Assembly (NCBI GenBank): GCA_018401695.1
Contig: JAGYKD010000001.1
Coordinates: 660,016 to 724,015 of the forward strand
Length of the DNA: 64,000 bases
Reading direction: 5' to 3'
Origin: Flavobacteriales bacterium
GTDB lineage: Bacteria > Bacteroidota > Bacteroidia > CAIKAF01
Shown: positions 34,467-41,943 of the stretch, in pieces
Position numbering within the stretch: the stretch's first letter is position 1
Layout: each line of letters opens with the position of its first letter
The notes under the pieces: model-generated
Database searches by the model: none
Seen by the model: the letters and a program-made list of their open reading frames with translations, nothing else
Told to the model about the DNA's origin: nothing
Position numbers and translations under genes: made by a program

Positions 34467-35207
34467 ATGAAGCAAAAGCTCTTATTTCTTTTCCTTAGCC
34501 TACTTCAAGGCACAACCCTCTTGGGTCAAGGAGTTAAAATTTCCTCAACTCCCGGCAACCCGGATCCCTCCGCCGTGCTGGATGCCGAAGCCACCGACAA
34601 AGGCGTATTGGTGCCGAGGGTGGATTTGCAAAATGCGACCGACGGACAAACCGTAAGCAGCCCAGCCACGGGTTTGATGGTCTTCAATACCGGACAAACA
34701 CTGGCTCCTGCAGGCTTTTATTACAATGTCGGAACTCCACAAAACCCTACCTGGGCCTTAATGCTGCCCAATCCTGCCAATACCGACTTGGACATGGGCA
34801 ATTTCAATATTGTACACTTAGCCCCGCCGGTGAATCCCAACGATGCGGTGAACAAGGATTATGTAGATCAGGCCGTGGTGAGCGGAAGCGGAAGTGGAAG
34901 TACGCCCAATGTAAGCATGCTTTCCAACGAATCACAAAGCTCCACCACCTTGGGAAATGCGGCCAGAGCCTGCGCCAACTTAACGGAAAGCGGGCACAGC
35001 GATTGGTTTTTACCCTCTATGGACGAGTTGATGTACCTCTTGAGCTACGACGCCGGAAACATAAGCCAAAACAATTCGCCCAATTTTCTTTGGACACGCA
35101 CTGCTTCCGGAACTTCCGGAAACCGAAGCTTGGCTGTCCGTCTTTCCGACGGATATATGGTTTCTGAGTATGGCTACAATAGTGAGTATTACCGATGTGT
35201 ACGATGA
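34467..35207 (+). CDS. Array paralogue 3: stalk plus DUF1566/Lcl-type tip
   Basis: The start is set at 34467 (MKQKLLFLFLSLLQGTTLLG, 246 residues); 34458 is possible. An in-frame TTG at 34422 reads LRTLIAFF and overlaps paralogue 2 exactly like the ATG overlaps elsewhere, probably a vestige of the older start. The constant region is followed by a tip starting SMLSNESQSSTTLGNAARAC and GHSDWFLPSMDELMYLLSY, SPNFLWTRTAS, ending YYRCVR. This tip is very similar to that of paralogue 6. Downstream lies the CCGGACCGCACGG element, as it does after paralogue 6. Confidence 0.85.
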   Translation: MKQKLLFLFLSLLQGTTLLGQGVKISSTPGNPDPSAVLDAEATDKGVLVPRVDLQNATDGQTVSSPATGLMVFNTGQTLAPAGFYYNVGTPQNPTWALMLPNPANTDLDMGNFNIVHLAPPVNPNDAVNKDYVDQAVVSGSGSGSTPNVSMLSNESQSSTTLGNAARACANLTESGHSDWFLPSMDELMYLLSYDAGNISQNNSPNFLWTRTASGTSGNRSLAVRLSDGYMVSEYGYNSEYYRCVR

Positions 35208-35216
35208 ACCCGGCCC

Positions 35217-35346
35217 CCGGACCGCACGGAAACCCCGGAGGCCCCAAGGCTTGTCCTGCCGTGCAGGGGGTTTTTGGAGCTTTGCGGAAAACAACCGCCT
35301 GCCGGCAGGGCTGCCTTGGGGCTGAGGAGTTGCAGTAAGGGCCGGG
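35217..35346. repeat. Intergenic repeat, CCGGACCGCACGG family (array copy 1)
   Basis: Nearly identical over about 130 bases to 38618-38746. Inside are inverted segments such as CCTGCCGTGCAGG and CCGCCTGCCGGCAGG. It joins paralogues 3 and 4. Confidence 0.7.
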
Positions 35347-35376
35347 AAAGGGCCCCAAAGAAGAAAACAATAAACC

Positions 35377-36123
35377 ATGAATAGAATTTTTTGCCTTTTA
35401 ATTTCAACTTTGGGTTTTGTCACTTTATCGGCCCAAGGCGTCAAAATCTCCTCCAATCCCGGCAACCCGGACCCATCTGCGGTCTTAGATGCCGAAGCCA
35501 CCGACAAAGGCGTCCTGGTGCCGCGGGTGGATTTGCAAAATGCGACCGACGGACAAACCGTAAGCAGCCCTGCCACGGGCCTAATGGTCTTCAATACCGG
35601 TCAAAGCCTCGCTCCGGAAGGTTTTTATTACAATGCCGGAACCCCGCAAAACCCCACGTGGGCGCTGATGCTGCCCAATCCCGCCAATGCCGACTTGGAC
35701 ATGGGCAATTTCAATATTGTACACTTAGCTCCGCCGGTGAATCCCAACGATGCGGTGAACAAGGATTATGTAGATCAGGCCGTGGTGAGTGGCAGTGGGG
35801 GCAGTGGCGGAGGTTTTTCCGTGCAAGAGGTAAGCCAGCGTTCGCCCAATCAAGTGCTGAATTTTGCGGAGGCGGCGCGGTATTGCCGCAATTTGACCGA
35901 GGGCGGCCATAGCGATTGGTACATGCCCAGCTACGATGAAATTGTGTACGCATTATCCTCAAGTGGCGTTCCCTTTCCCAGCAACAGCGACCCGAGCTAC
36001 TTTTGGTTGCGAAACCGATCGGACGATATGTTGACAGAGCATAGCATCATTCGCTTGAATGACGGGGTTTTAAGCCGAAGCACCGGCAGCAGCGGCAATT
36101 GGTATGCACGTTGCATTCGCTAA
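35377..36123 (+). CDS. Array paralogue 4: stalk plus DUF1566/Lcl-type tip
   Basis: The 248-residue protein has a signal peptide (MNRIFCLLISTLGFVTLSAQ) and the constant region with the small changes SLAPEGFYY and PANADLDMGN. The tip reads EVSQRSPNQVLNFAEAARYC, RNLTEGGHSDWYMPSYDEIV, SSGVPFPSNSDPSYFW and ends YARCIR. Its closest partner is paralogue 8 (VSQES, YALS). The opposite-strand methyltransferase ends only three bases after its stop, so the first half of the array is bounded here. Confidence 0.85.
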   Translation: MNRIFCLLISTLGFVTLSAQGVKISSNPGNPDPSAVLDAEATDKGVLVPRVDLQNATDGQTVSSPATGLMVFNTGQSLAPEGFYYNAGTPQNPTWALMLPNPANADLDMGNFNIVHLAPPVNPNDAVNKDYVDQAVVSGSGGSGGGFSVQEVSQRSPNQVLNFAEAARYCRNLTEGGHSDWYMPSYDEIVYALSSSGVPFPSNSDPSYFWLRNRSDDMLTEHSIIRLNDGVLSRSTGSSGNWYARCIR

Positions 36124-36126
36124 GGG

Positions 36127-36750
36127 CTATTTCGGCAAGAACTGAAACAGCGCATAATTGAACTTCTGCACAGAGCCGGAAGGAGTGGTATGGTCTATCC
36201 GCTCTTCCTTAAGGAGCGCGAATTCAGTACCCAAAAAGGACTGCATGTCTTGCGTGCTGTATTGGCAAATTTCAAGCCCGGAGCACTTGAGCGGTCCGTC
36301 GGGAGCGAAGGTGGCCAAAAGAAGATAACCCTTCGGCTTAAGGCTTTGTTTTAAAGAGCTCAAGTAGGCATGTTGCTCCTTTTCGTGGGTAAGAAAATGA
36401 AATACGGCACGGTCGTGCCAGACATCAACGGGCGGTAAGTTTGGCAAGCTAGCCGCATCAGCACAGAGGTAGTTTACAGAAGGAGATGCCTGACGCTTTT
36501 GTGCTTTGTCAAGCGCTTCTTGCGCTATGTCAAGCGCTGAAATATGGGTATAGCCCTTTTGCAGCAGAGCATCTATCAAATAACTTTCGCCGCAGCCCAT
36601 GTCTAAAATGTGGGCGTCTTTGGCCAAAGCTAAGGCATGAATCCAAGTAATGGAGGGCTCAGGGGACTTTTGGTGCCAGCTTACCTGACCCCAAGACTTT
36701 TCGGCATATACTTTTTCCCAATGCGCTCGGGTTTGATTTTTGCTGTTCAT
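36127..36750 (-). CDS. Class I SAM-dependent methyltransferase
   Basis: The 207-residue protein has motif I as ILDMGCGESYLIDALL (about 48-63), the acidic residue after strand 2 in ISALDIAQEALDKA, and DVWHDRAVFHFL as motif post-II. The N-terminal HWEKVYAEKSWGQVSWHQ is typical of the small-molecule type (TPMT/trans-aconitate-like). The substrate is unknown. It interrupts the paralogue array on the opposite strand and is unrelated to it; codon use looks ordinary. It could be an old insertion or the edge of a duplicated block. Confidence 0.85.
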   Translation of the reverse strand: MNSKNQTRAHWEKVYAEKSWGQVSWHQKSPEPSITWIHALALAKDAHILDMGCGESYLIDALLQKGYTHISALDIAQEALDKAQKRQASPSVNYLCADAASLPNLPPVDVWHDRAVFHFLTHEKEQHAYLSSLKQSLKPKGYLLLATFAPDGPLKCSGLEICQYSTQDMQSFLGTEFALLKEERIDHTTPSGSVQKFNYALFQFLPK

Positions 36751-37160
36751 ATAACAAAAGTACTACGCAATAAAGGAAGCATAAGTGTCCAAGGCCACCA
36801 AGCCAAGGTTTCGAAAAACTTAACTCAAGGATGTTGGGTTTTTAAGGAATAAGCGGTTCTAGGGCAAAGACGCCAAAGGCTTTGGACGGTGTTTTTGGGT
36901 GGCACGCAAAGACGCTATGGCGCTAAGGGCTTTTGACTGCGTAATCGCTTCTGAGCTAAGGCCTTTCCGCGGCAAAACCTCTGCGTCTTCGCGGCTTTGC
37001 GTGCCCATTTTTCCGCCCTAAAACTGTTCCGTCTTGAAAACGCTCGCCGCCCCACACGACCATCCAAAGTTTAGAAAAGCTTAATCTAAGGATGTTTGAT
37101 TTGGCCGTCTTTAAGTCTCCCTTAGCGCAAGGAGTTTCGTAATTTGGTCAAAAATACCCC
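36751..37160. other. Gene-free stretch with repeated spacer sequence
   Basis: No gene is supported in these 410 bases. Segments such as AAGCTTAATCTAAGGATGTT (37077-37096) recur near 36819 and near 39680-39700, and CTTTGCGTGCC-type sequence around 36995 recurs near 39606. The stretch therefore shares an origin with the spacer before paralogue 8. Confidence 0.5.
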
Positions 37161-37889
37161 ATGAAAAAAACGATTTGGTTGCTGGCCTTAGGCTTTTGTA
37201 GTCCTTTCCTTCAAGGTCAAGGCGTAAAAATCTCCTCCAATCCCGGCAATCCGGATCCCTCCGCCGTGCTGGATGCCGAAGCCACCGATAAAGGCGTATT
37301 GGTGCCTCGCGTAGATTTGCAAAACGCCACCGACGGACAAACCGTAAGCAGCCCAGCCACGGGTTTGATGGTCTTCAATACCGGACAGAATCTGGCTCCC
37401 GCAGGCTTTTATTACAATGCAGGAACCCCGCAAAACCCCACTTGGGCGCTGATGCTGCCCAATCCTGCCAATACCGACCTGGACATGGGCAATTTCAATA
37501 TTGTACACTTAGCTCCGCCGGTGAATCCCAACGATGCGGCGAACAAGGATTATGTAGATCAGGCCGTGGTGAGCGGCAGTGGAGGAGGCGGAGCTTGTCC
37601 TTGTCCAACCATGTTCAGCGATTTAAGCGCCAACACCTACGACTATGCGCAGGCATTGGATTATTGCAGAACACTAAACGAAGGAGGCCACAGCGACTGG
37701 AGGTTGCCCGATTTTACCGAGGTAACCAAATTAAGGGGACAAGGGGGTATAAACATTCCCAACTTAAATGGCGATTATACCTGGGCGATTAGCTCTTCGG
37801 GTTCGGGACATTTGGGATATCGAATGTCGGACATGGCTGTTGGCTCAGGAAATGCAGGAACCTTAAGAAAAGTAAGATGCGTACGATAA
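37161..37889 (+). CDS. Array paralogue 5: stalk plus DUF1566/Lcl-type tip
   Basis: The 242-residue protein has a signal peptide (MKKTIWLLALGFCSPFLQGQ), then the constant region (with NPNDAANKDYVDQAV, a one-residue change). The tip has CPCPTMFSDLSANTYDYAQA, LDYCRTLNEGGHSDWRLPDF, KLRGQGGINIPN and ends KVRCVR, closely resembling paralogue 1. Like paralogue 1, it overlaps the following gene by 13 bases. It starts the second half of the array. Confidence 0.85.
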   Translation: MKKTIWLLALGFCSPFLQGQGVKISSNPGNPDPSAVLDAEATDKGVLVPRVDLQNATDGQTVSSPATGLMVFNTGQNLAPAGFYYNAGTPQNPTWALMLPNPANTDLDMGNFNIVHLAPPVNPNDAANKDYVDQAVVSGSGGGGACPCPTMFSDLSANTYDYAQALDYCRTLNEGGHSDWRLPDFTEVTKLRGQGGINIPNLNGDYTWAISSSGSGHLGYRMSDMAVGSGNAGTLRKVRCVR

Positions 37890-38608
37890 GTTTACTATTA
37901 GGACTAAGCTTTGCCGGTGTTTTATCGGCCCAAGGCGTAAAAATTTCTTCTACACCCGGCAATCCGGACCCTTCGGCGGTGCTGGATGCCGAAGCCACCG
38001 ACAAAGGCGTATTGGTGCCACGGGTAGATTTGCAAAACGCCACGGACGGGCAAACCGTGAGTAATCCTGCTACAGGCTTGATGGTCTTCAATACCGGGCA
38101 AAGCTTAGCACCAGCAGGATTTTATTACAATGCCGGAACGCCGCAAAATCCTACTTGGGCATTGATGTTGCCGAACCCTGCCAATACCGACTTGGACATG
38201 GGCAATTTCAATATCGTGAATTTGGCCCCGCCGGTAAATGCCAACGATGCGGTGAATAAGGATTATGTGGATCAGGCCGTGGTGAGTGGTAGCGGTGGAA
38301 GTTCTCCGTCGGTGACGATGTTGTCGAATGAATCGCAGTCTACGGCCAATCATGCAAATGCTGCCAGAGCCTGTTCCAATTTAAGCGAAGGCGGGCATAC
38401 CGATTGGTTTTTGCCTTCGGTGGATGAGTTGGTGTATTTGTTGAGTTTTGATGCCGGTGGTATTTCTCAAAACAATTCCCCAAATTTCCTTTGGACAAGA
38501 ACTCCTACCGGAAGCAGCACAAGTTCCTTTCATATTTACCGCTTTTTGGATGGTTCAATGGCAGGAAATTCGGGTAGTAATTTGAACTTTTTTAGATGTG
38601 TACGATAA
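37877..38608 (+). CDS. Array paralogue 6: apparent recombinant of paralogues 2 and 3
   Basis: The 243-residue protein starts inside the RCVR codons of paralogue 5. Its signal peptide MRTISLLLGLSFAGVLSAQ resembles that of paralogue 2 (MRTLSVFIGLSLSAVLSAQ), while its tip (TMLSNESQSTANHANAARAC, GHTDWFLPSVDELVYLLSF, ISQNNSPNFLWTRTPTG) and the downstream spacer match paralogue 3. The crossover would fall in the nearly invariant middle region. One small variation is PPVNANDAVNKDYVDQAV. It ends FFRCVR. Confidence 0.85.
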   Translation: MRTISLLLGLSFAGVLSAQGVKISSTPGNPDPSAVLDAEATDKGVLVPRVDLQNATDGQTVSNPATGLMVFNTGQSLAPAGFYYNAGTPQNPTWALMLPNPANTDLDMGNFNIVNLAPPVNANDAVNKDYVDQAVVSGSGGSSPSVTMLSNESQSTANHANAARACSNLSEGGHTDWFLPSVDELVYLLSFDAGGISQNNSPNFLWTRTPTGSSTSSFHIYRFLDGSMAGNSGSNLNFFRCVR

Positions 38609-38617
38609 ACCCGGCCC

Positions 38618-38746
38618 CCGGACCGCACGAAAACCCCGGAAGCACCAAGGCCTGCCCTGCCGTGCAGGGGGTTTTTGGAGCTTTGCGGAAAACAACCGCC
38701 TGCCGGCAGGGCTGCCTTGGGGCTGAGGAGTTGCAGTAAGGGCCGG
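38618..38746. repeat. Intergenic repeat, CCGGACCGCACGG family (array copy 2)
   Basis: Near-identical to the spacer at 35217-35346, with the same borders and inner palindromes. It joins paralogues 6 and 7. Confidence 0.7.
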
Positions 38747-38783
38747 AATAGGGCCCCAAAACCTAAAATTGAAAATTTATACC

Positions 38784-39530
38784 ATGAAAATAATTTCCCT
38801 CGCTTTAATTTCTACTCTAGGTGTTTCTGCCGCATTTGCCCAGGGCGTAAAAATCTCCTCCACACCGGGCAATCCGGATCCGTCGGCGGTGCTGGACGCC
38901 GATGCCACCGACAAGGGCGTCCTGGTGCCTCGCGTAGATTTGCAAAACGCCACCGACGGACAAACCGTAAGCAATCCCGCCACCGGGTTGATGGTATTCA
39001 ATACCGGACAAAACTTAGCTCCGGCAGGTTTTTATTACAATGCCGGAACCCCGCAAAACCCCACTTGGGCGCTGATGCTGCCCAATCCTGCCAATACCGA
39101 TTTGGACATGGGCAATTTCAATATTGTACACTTAGCCCCGCCGGTGAATCCCAACGATGCGGTGAACAAGGATTATGTGGATCAGGCCGTGGTGAGCGGC
39201 AGTGGAGGCGGTGGCTCTTGTGCTTGCCCCTCCGAAATGAGCTCGGAAAGCGCTCCCATGAATTTTGGGGCGGCTATTGCCCATTGCAGAAACTTAAACG
39301 AAGGTGGACATACCGACTGGAGGCTCCCAACCTTGGAAGAAATCATCAAACTTGCCAGCGATGGCTCCGTGAATGTGCCCGGTGGCTTTTCCAGTAATTT
39401 TTTATGGTCCATTTCTACCAACCCTTACTATTCTTCCGGCTACTACTACATGATAAATTTGTCCAACGGATCCACAGGCACAAATTCTACATCTACCTCA
39501 AACTTGAGAAGTGTGCGTTGTATTCGTTAA
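38784..39530 (+). CDS. Array paralogue 7: stalk plus DUF1566/Lcl-type tip
   Basis: The start at 38784 gives 248 residues with signal peptide MKIISLALISTLGVSAAFAQ, almost the same as in paralogue 8, and an upstream TTG frame is rejected. The constant region has one change (VLDADATDKG). The tip reads CACPSEMSSESAPMNFGAAI, AHCRNLNEGGHTDWRLPTLE, IIKLASDGSVNVPGG and ends SVRCIR. About 60 bases upstream of the start, through the signal peptide, are the same as in paralogue 8, so these two 5' ends arose by recent duplication even though their tips differ. Confidence 0.85.
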   Translation: MKIISLALISTLGVSAAFAQGVKISSTPGNPDPSAVLDADATDKGVLVPRVDLQNATDGQTVSNPATGLMVFNTGQNLAPAGFYYNAGTPQNPTWALMLPNPANTDLDMGNFNIVHLAPPVNPNDAVNKDYVDQAVVSGSGGGGSCACPSEMSSESAPMNFGAAIAHCRNLNEGGHTDWRLPTLEEIIKLASDGSVNVPGGFSSNFLWSISTNPYYSSGYYYMINLSNGSTGTNSTSTSNLRSVRCIR

Positions 39531-39755
39531 GCCCTGATCTTCAGACAAAGGGTGAGCCATTTTTGTAGACGGCCCAAAGGACTTTTGAGGGCGTTTTCGG
39601 ATTTGCGTGCCAATTATTCCGCGCTAAAGCCTTTTCGCCTTTGCGCCCATCTCCACTCGAAAAGGCCACCCAAATTTTAGATAAGCTTAACCATAGGATG
39701 TTTGGTTCGGCCGTTGTTAATAGGGCCCCAAAACCTAAAATTGAAAATTTATACC

Positions 39756-40496
39756 ATGAAAATAATTTCCCTCGCTTTAATTTCTACTCTAGGTATTTCT
39801 TCCGCATTTGCCCAGGGCGTAAAAATCTCCTCCACACCGGGCAATCCGGATCCGTCGGCGGTGCTGGACGCCGAAGCCACCGATAAAGGCGTATTGGTGC
39901 CGCGCGTAGATTTGCAAAACGCCACCGACGGACAAACCGTAAGCAATCCCGCCACCGGGTTGATGGTATTCAATACCGGACAAAACTTAGCTCCGGCAGG
40001 TTTTTATTACAATGCCGGAACCCCGCAAAACCCCACTTGGGCGCTGATGCTGCCCAATCCTGCCAATACGGACTTGGACATGGGCAATTTCAATATTGTA
40101 CACTTAGCTCCTCCGGTGAATCCCAACGATGCGGTGAACAAGGATTATGTAGATCAGGCCGTGGTGAGCGGCAGTGGGGGAAGCGGCATGCCGAATCAAG
40201 TGAGCCAAGAATCGGTCAACGGCATGACTTATGGAGATGCGCTCAGGTACTGCAAAGCACTTAACGAGGCCGGCCACACCGATTGGTACCTACCTAGTAT
40301 TGAAGAATTAAGCTATGCACTTTCTTTGGGTTCCGGGCCGCCGGTGAGCAACCCAAGCTCGAGCAACAGCCTCTGGACCAGGTCGGTAGCCCAACAAAAT
40401 GGCTGGTCGCATCGGCAATTGGCTTTTGAAATTGGTACAGGCTATTATCAGGTAGCAACGCCAAATACGCAGTATTGGGTACGTTGCGTACGCTAA
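39756..40496 (+). CDS. Array paralogue 8: stalk plus DUF1566/Lcl-type tip
   Basis: The start at 39756 gives 246 residues; longer readings from 39702 extend into the duplicated spacer. Signal peptide MKIISLALISTLGISSAFAQ. The constant region is followed by a tip with NQVSQESVNGMTYGDALRYC, KALNEAGHTDWYLPSIEELS and YALSLGSGPPVSNPSSSNSL, ending YWVRCVR, nearest to paralogue 4. It is the last gene of the array. The 453 bases after it hold no supported gene. Confidence 0.85.
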   Translation: MKIISLALISTLGISSAFAQGVKISSTPGNPDPSAVLDAEATDKGVLVPRVDLQNATDGQTVSNPATGLMVFNTGQNLAPAGFYYNAGTPQNPTWALMLPNPANTDLDMGNFNIVHLAPPVNPNDAVNKDYVDQAVVSGSGGSGMPNQVSQESVNGMTYGDALRYCKALNEAGHTDWYLPSIEELSYALSLGSGPPVSNPSSSNSLWTRSVAQQNGWSHRQLAFEIGTGYYQVATPNTQYWVRCVR

Positions 40497-40949
40497 AAAG
40501 AACTTATGCCCAAGGGCAAGGGTTCGGATTTTTGGGCCCTGTTTCATAGGAAAAGTAAGCTCCGTATTGGCTTCCGCTGCAGTCTCGCCACGTGCAAGGC
40601 TCGGTCTGCCATCCAATGCCCCGGTGTTCCGCAAAGCTCCACACGGCCCATCGGGGCATACCGGCCCTGCACATGGCGGGGCCTTCCGCTCAAGCCGGGG
40701 GCGATTTTAATAAGGTCTTGGATACTAAAAGATATGGGGAGCATTGCGTTGAAGCAGAGGAAATTGCTCTTTGGGAGCTTGAATGCAAAAACCCATCGAT
40801 TGTTGCCCAGGCTATATGCCGTGGTGGCAAGCCGGCTAAGGCTGTACACCGGCATGCAAAGGCGAAAAAAGCAGTTTCGTAGTGTTAAGGAAAGCAAAGC
40901 CTGTTGAACCTTTCGGGTTGGGGGCTGTTTTTTCAACAAATACATACCC
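40497..40949. other. Gene-free stretch with hairpins after the array
   Basis: The stretch contains a GC-rich inverted pair (ATGCCCCGGTGT near 40616 against ACACGGCCCATCGGGGCAT near 40650). Readings of 96-178 codons on either strand are not protein-like. A basic frame around 40700-40907 (LKQRKLLFGSLNAKTHRLLP) might be a decayed coding remnant, but this is weak. Confidence 0.4.
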
Positions 40950-41369
40950 ATGCCCCGCATACTTGTAACCCGCAAAGAACATTTCAACGCAGCCCATAAA
41001 ATGTTTCGACCCGATTGGCCCAAAGAAAAAAACGAAGCTGTTTTTGGGAAGTGTGCCAACGAAAACTGGCATGGACACAATTACGACCTGTTTGTAACGG
41101 TGGAAGGAACTCCGCATCCCGATACCGGATATGTAATTGACTTAAAAGACCTTTCGAAGCTATTGAAGGAAAAAGTGGTGGAGCGTTTAGACCACAAAAA
41201 CATCAATATAGACGTGCCCTTTATGCAGGGTATATTGGCCAGCACGGAGCATTTGGCCTTGGCCATTTGGGATCAAATTGAGTCGGAGATTCCCAAAATG
41301 GGCGACTGCCGTTTGCATAGTTTAAAGCTGTACGAAACCGAGCGCAACTTTGTGGAGTTAAGGGCCTAA
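40950..41369 (+). CDS. queD: 6-carboxytetrahydropterin synthase / PTPS family (QueD)
   Basis: The 139-residue protein has the zinc ligands His16 (HFNAAH), His41 and His43 (WHGHNY), the catalytic Cys35 in GKCANENWHGH, and the Asp81-His82 pair in RLDHKNIN. YETERNF near the C-terminus carries the pterin-binding Glu. QueD makes 6-carboxytetrahydropterin on the way to queuosine; some Bacteroidota members could instead act in tetrahydropterin synthesis. No other queuosine genes are adjacent. The stop codon overlaps the convergent gene by 12 bases. Confidence 0.9.
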   Translation: MPRILVTRKEHFNAAHKMFRPDWPKEKNEAVFGKCANENWHGHNYDLFVTVEGTPHPDTGYVIDLKDLSKLLKEKVVERLDHKNINIDVPFMQGILASTEHLALAIWDQIESEIPKMGDCRLHSLKLYETERNFVELRA

Positions 41370-41876
41370 ATTATTGGCCGGGATAGCTTTTCCCAGCAAT
41401 TGATTCACCGGAATCGGGCCAAACAGGCTGGAGTCGTGCATATGGCTTTGGCTGGCCGAAACAAGCACCATGCCCTCGGGCAGTACGCCTTTGAATTGAC
41501 GGACGTATAAGCGCACCATGCCTTGTCGGTTGGGAGGAATGCGCAAAGGCTTACCGTAGGGGTCGAGCACCGGCTTATGGTTGACCCACCACATGCCACC
41601 GAGGGAGTCTTTTACGTCGAAAGAGTCTCCGGGCACAGCAATAATGCGTTTAAGCATGGGCGGTTTGTTGTTTTTGCCGATTTGGAATACCACAAAATCA
41701 CCGGCAATGGGTGGATGGCATTGATAATACTTGTGTAGGAGCAGGAGGCTATCGCCGGGGTTTGCCCAGCCCTTCATGGATTGACCTTGGAGAGTGACCC
41801 ATTGTTTGCGGGTGATGCAATTTTGGGCATGGGTTGTGAGGGAAGAAAGGAGGAAAAGCAGGAGGAGTTGTGGCAT
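41358..41876 (-). CDS. Signal peptidase I-like protein (S26) with a cleavable signal peptide
   Basis: The 172-residue protein has a signal peptide (MPQLLLLFLLSSLTTHAQ) in place of the usual membrane anchors. The S26 signatures are kept: GQSMKGWANPGD with the nucleophile Ser33, GDFVVFQIG, LKRIIAVPGD with the general base Lys76, and the end SHMHDSSLFGPIPVNQLLGKA, close to the 'DSR.fGpV' box. It should be a soluble or loosely held periplasmic protease of TraF/LepB type. Cargo is unknown. It is not near lepB or a conjugation locus. Confidence 0.8.
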   Translation of the reverse strand: MPQLLLLFLLSSLTTHAQNCITRKQWVTLQGQSMKGWANPGDSLLLLHKYYQCHPPIAGDFVVFQIGKNNKPPMLKRIIAVPGDSFDVKDSLGGMWWVNHKPVLDPYGKPLRIPPNRQGMVRLYVRQFKGVLPEGMVLVSASQSHMHDSSLFGPIPVNQLLGKAIPANNLGP

Positions 41877-41943
41877 GGGTAAATTTAGGGAGATTGGGGG
41901 GAAGGGGAAAAATGACTAAGTTCATTTTATCAATTTTAACCCC

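Noticed and set aside
32969-40496. Diversity-generating retroelement acting on the array tips
   Set aside because: C-type-lectin-like tips are typical DGR targets, but no reverse transcriptase gene and no template repeat is present here, and the tips differ by whole-domain changes rather than at scattered adenine positions. Recombination explains the pattern better.
40506-41080. Readings of 96-178 codons on both strands after the array
   Set aside because: Overlapping frames on both strands across a GC-rich inverted repeat, with no signal peptide, domain or protein-like composition.
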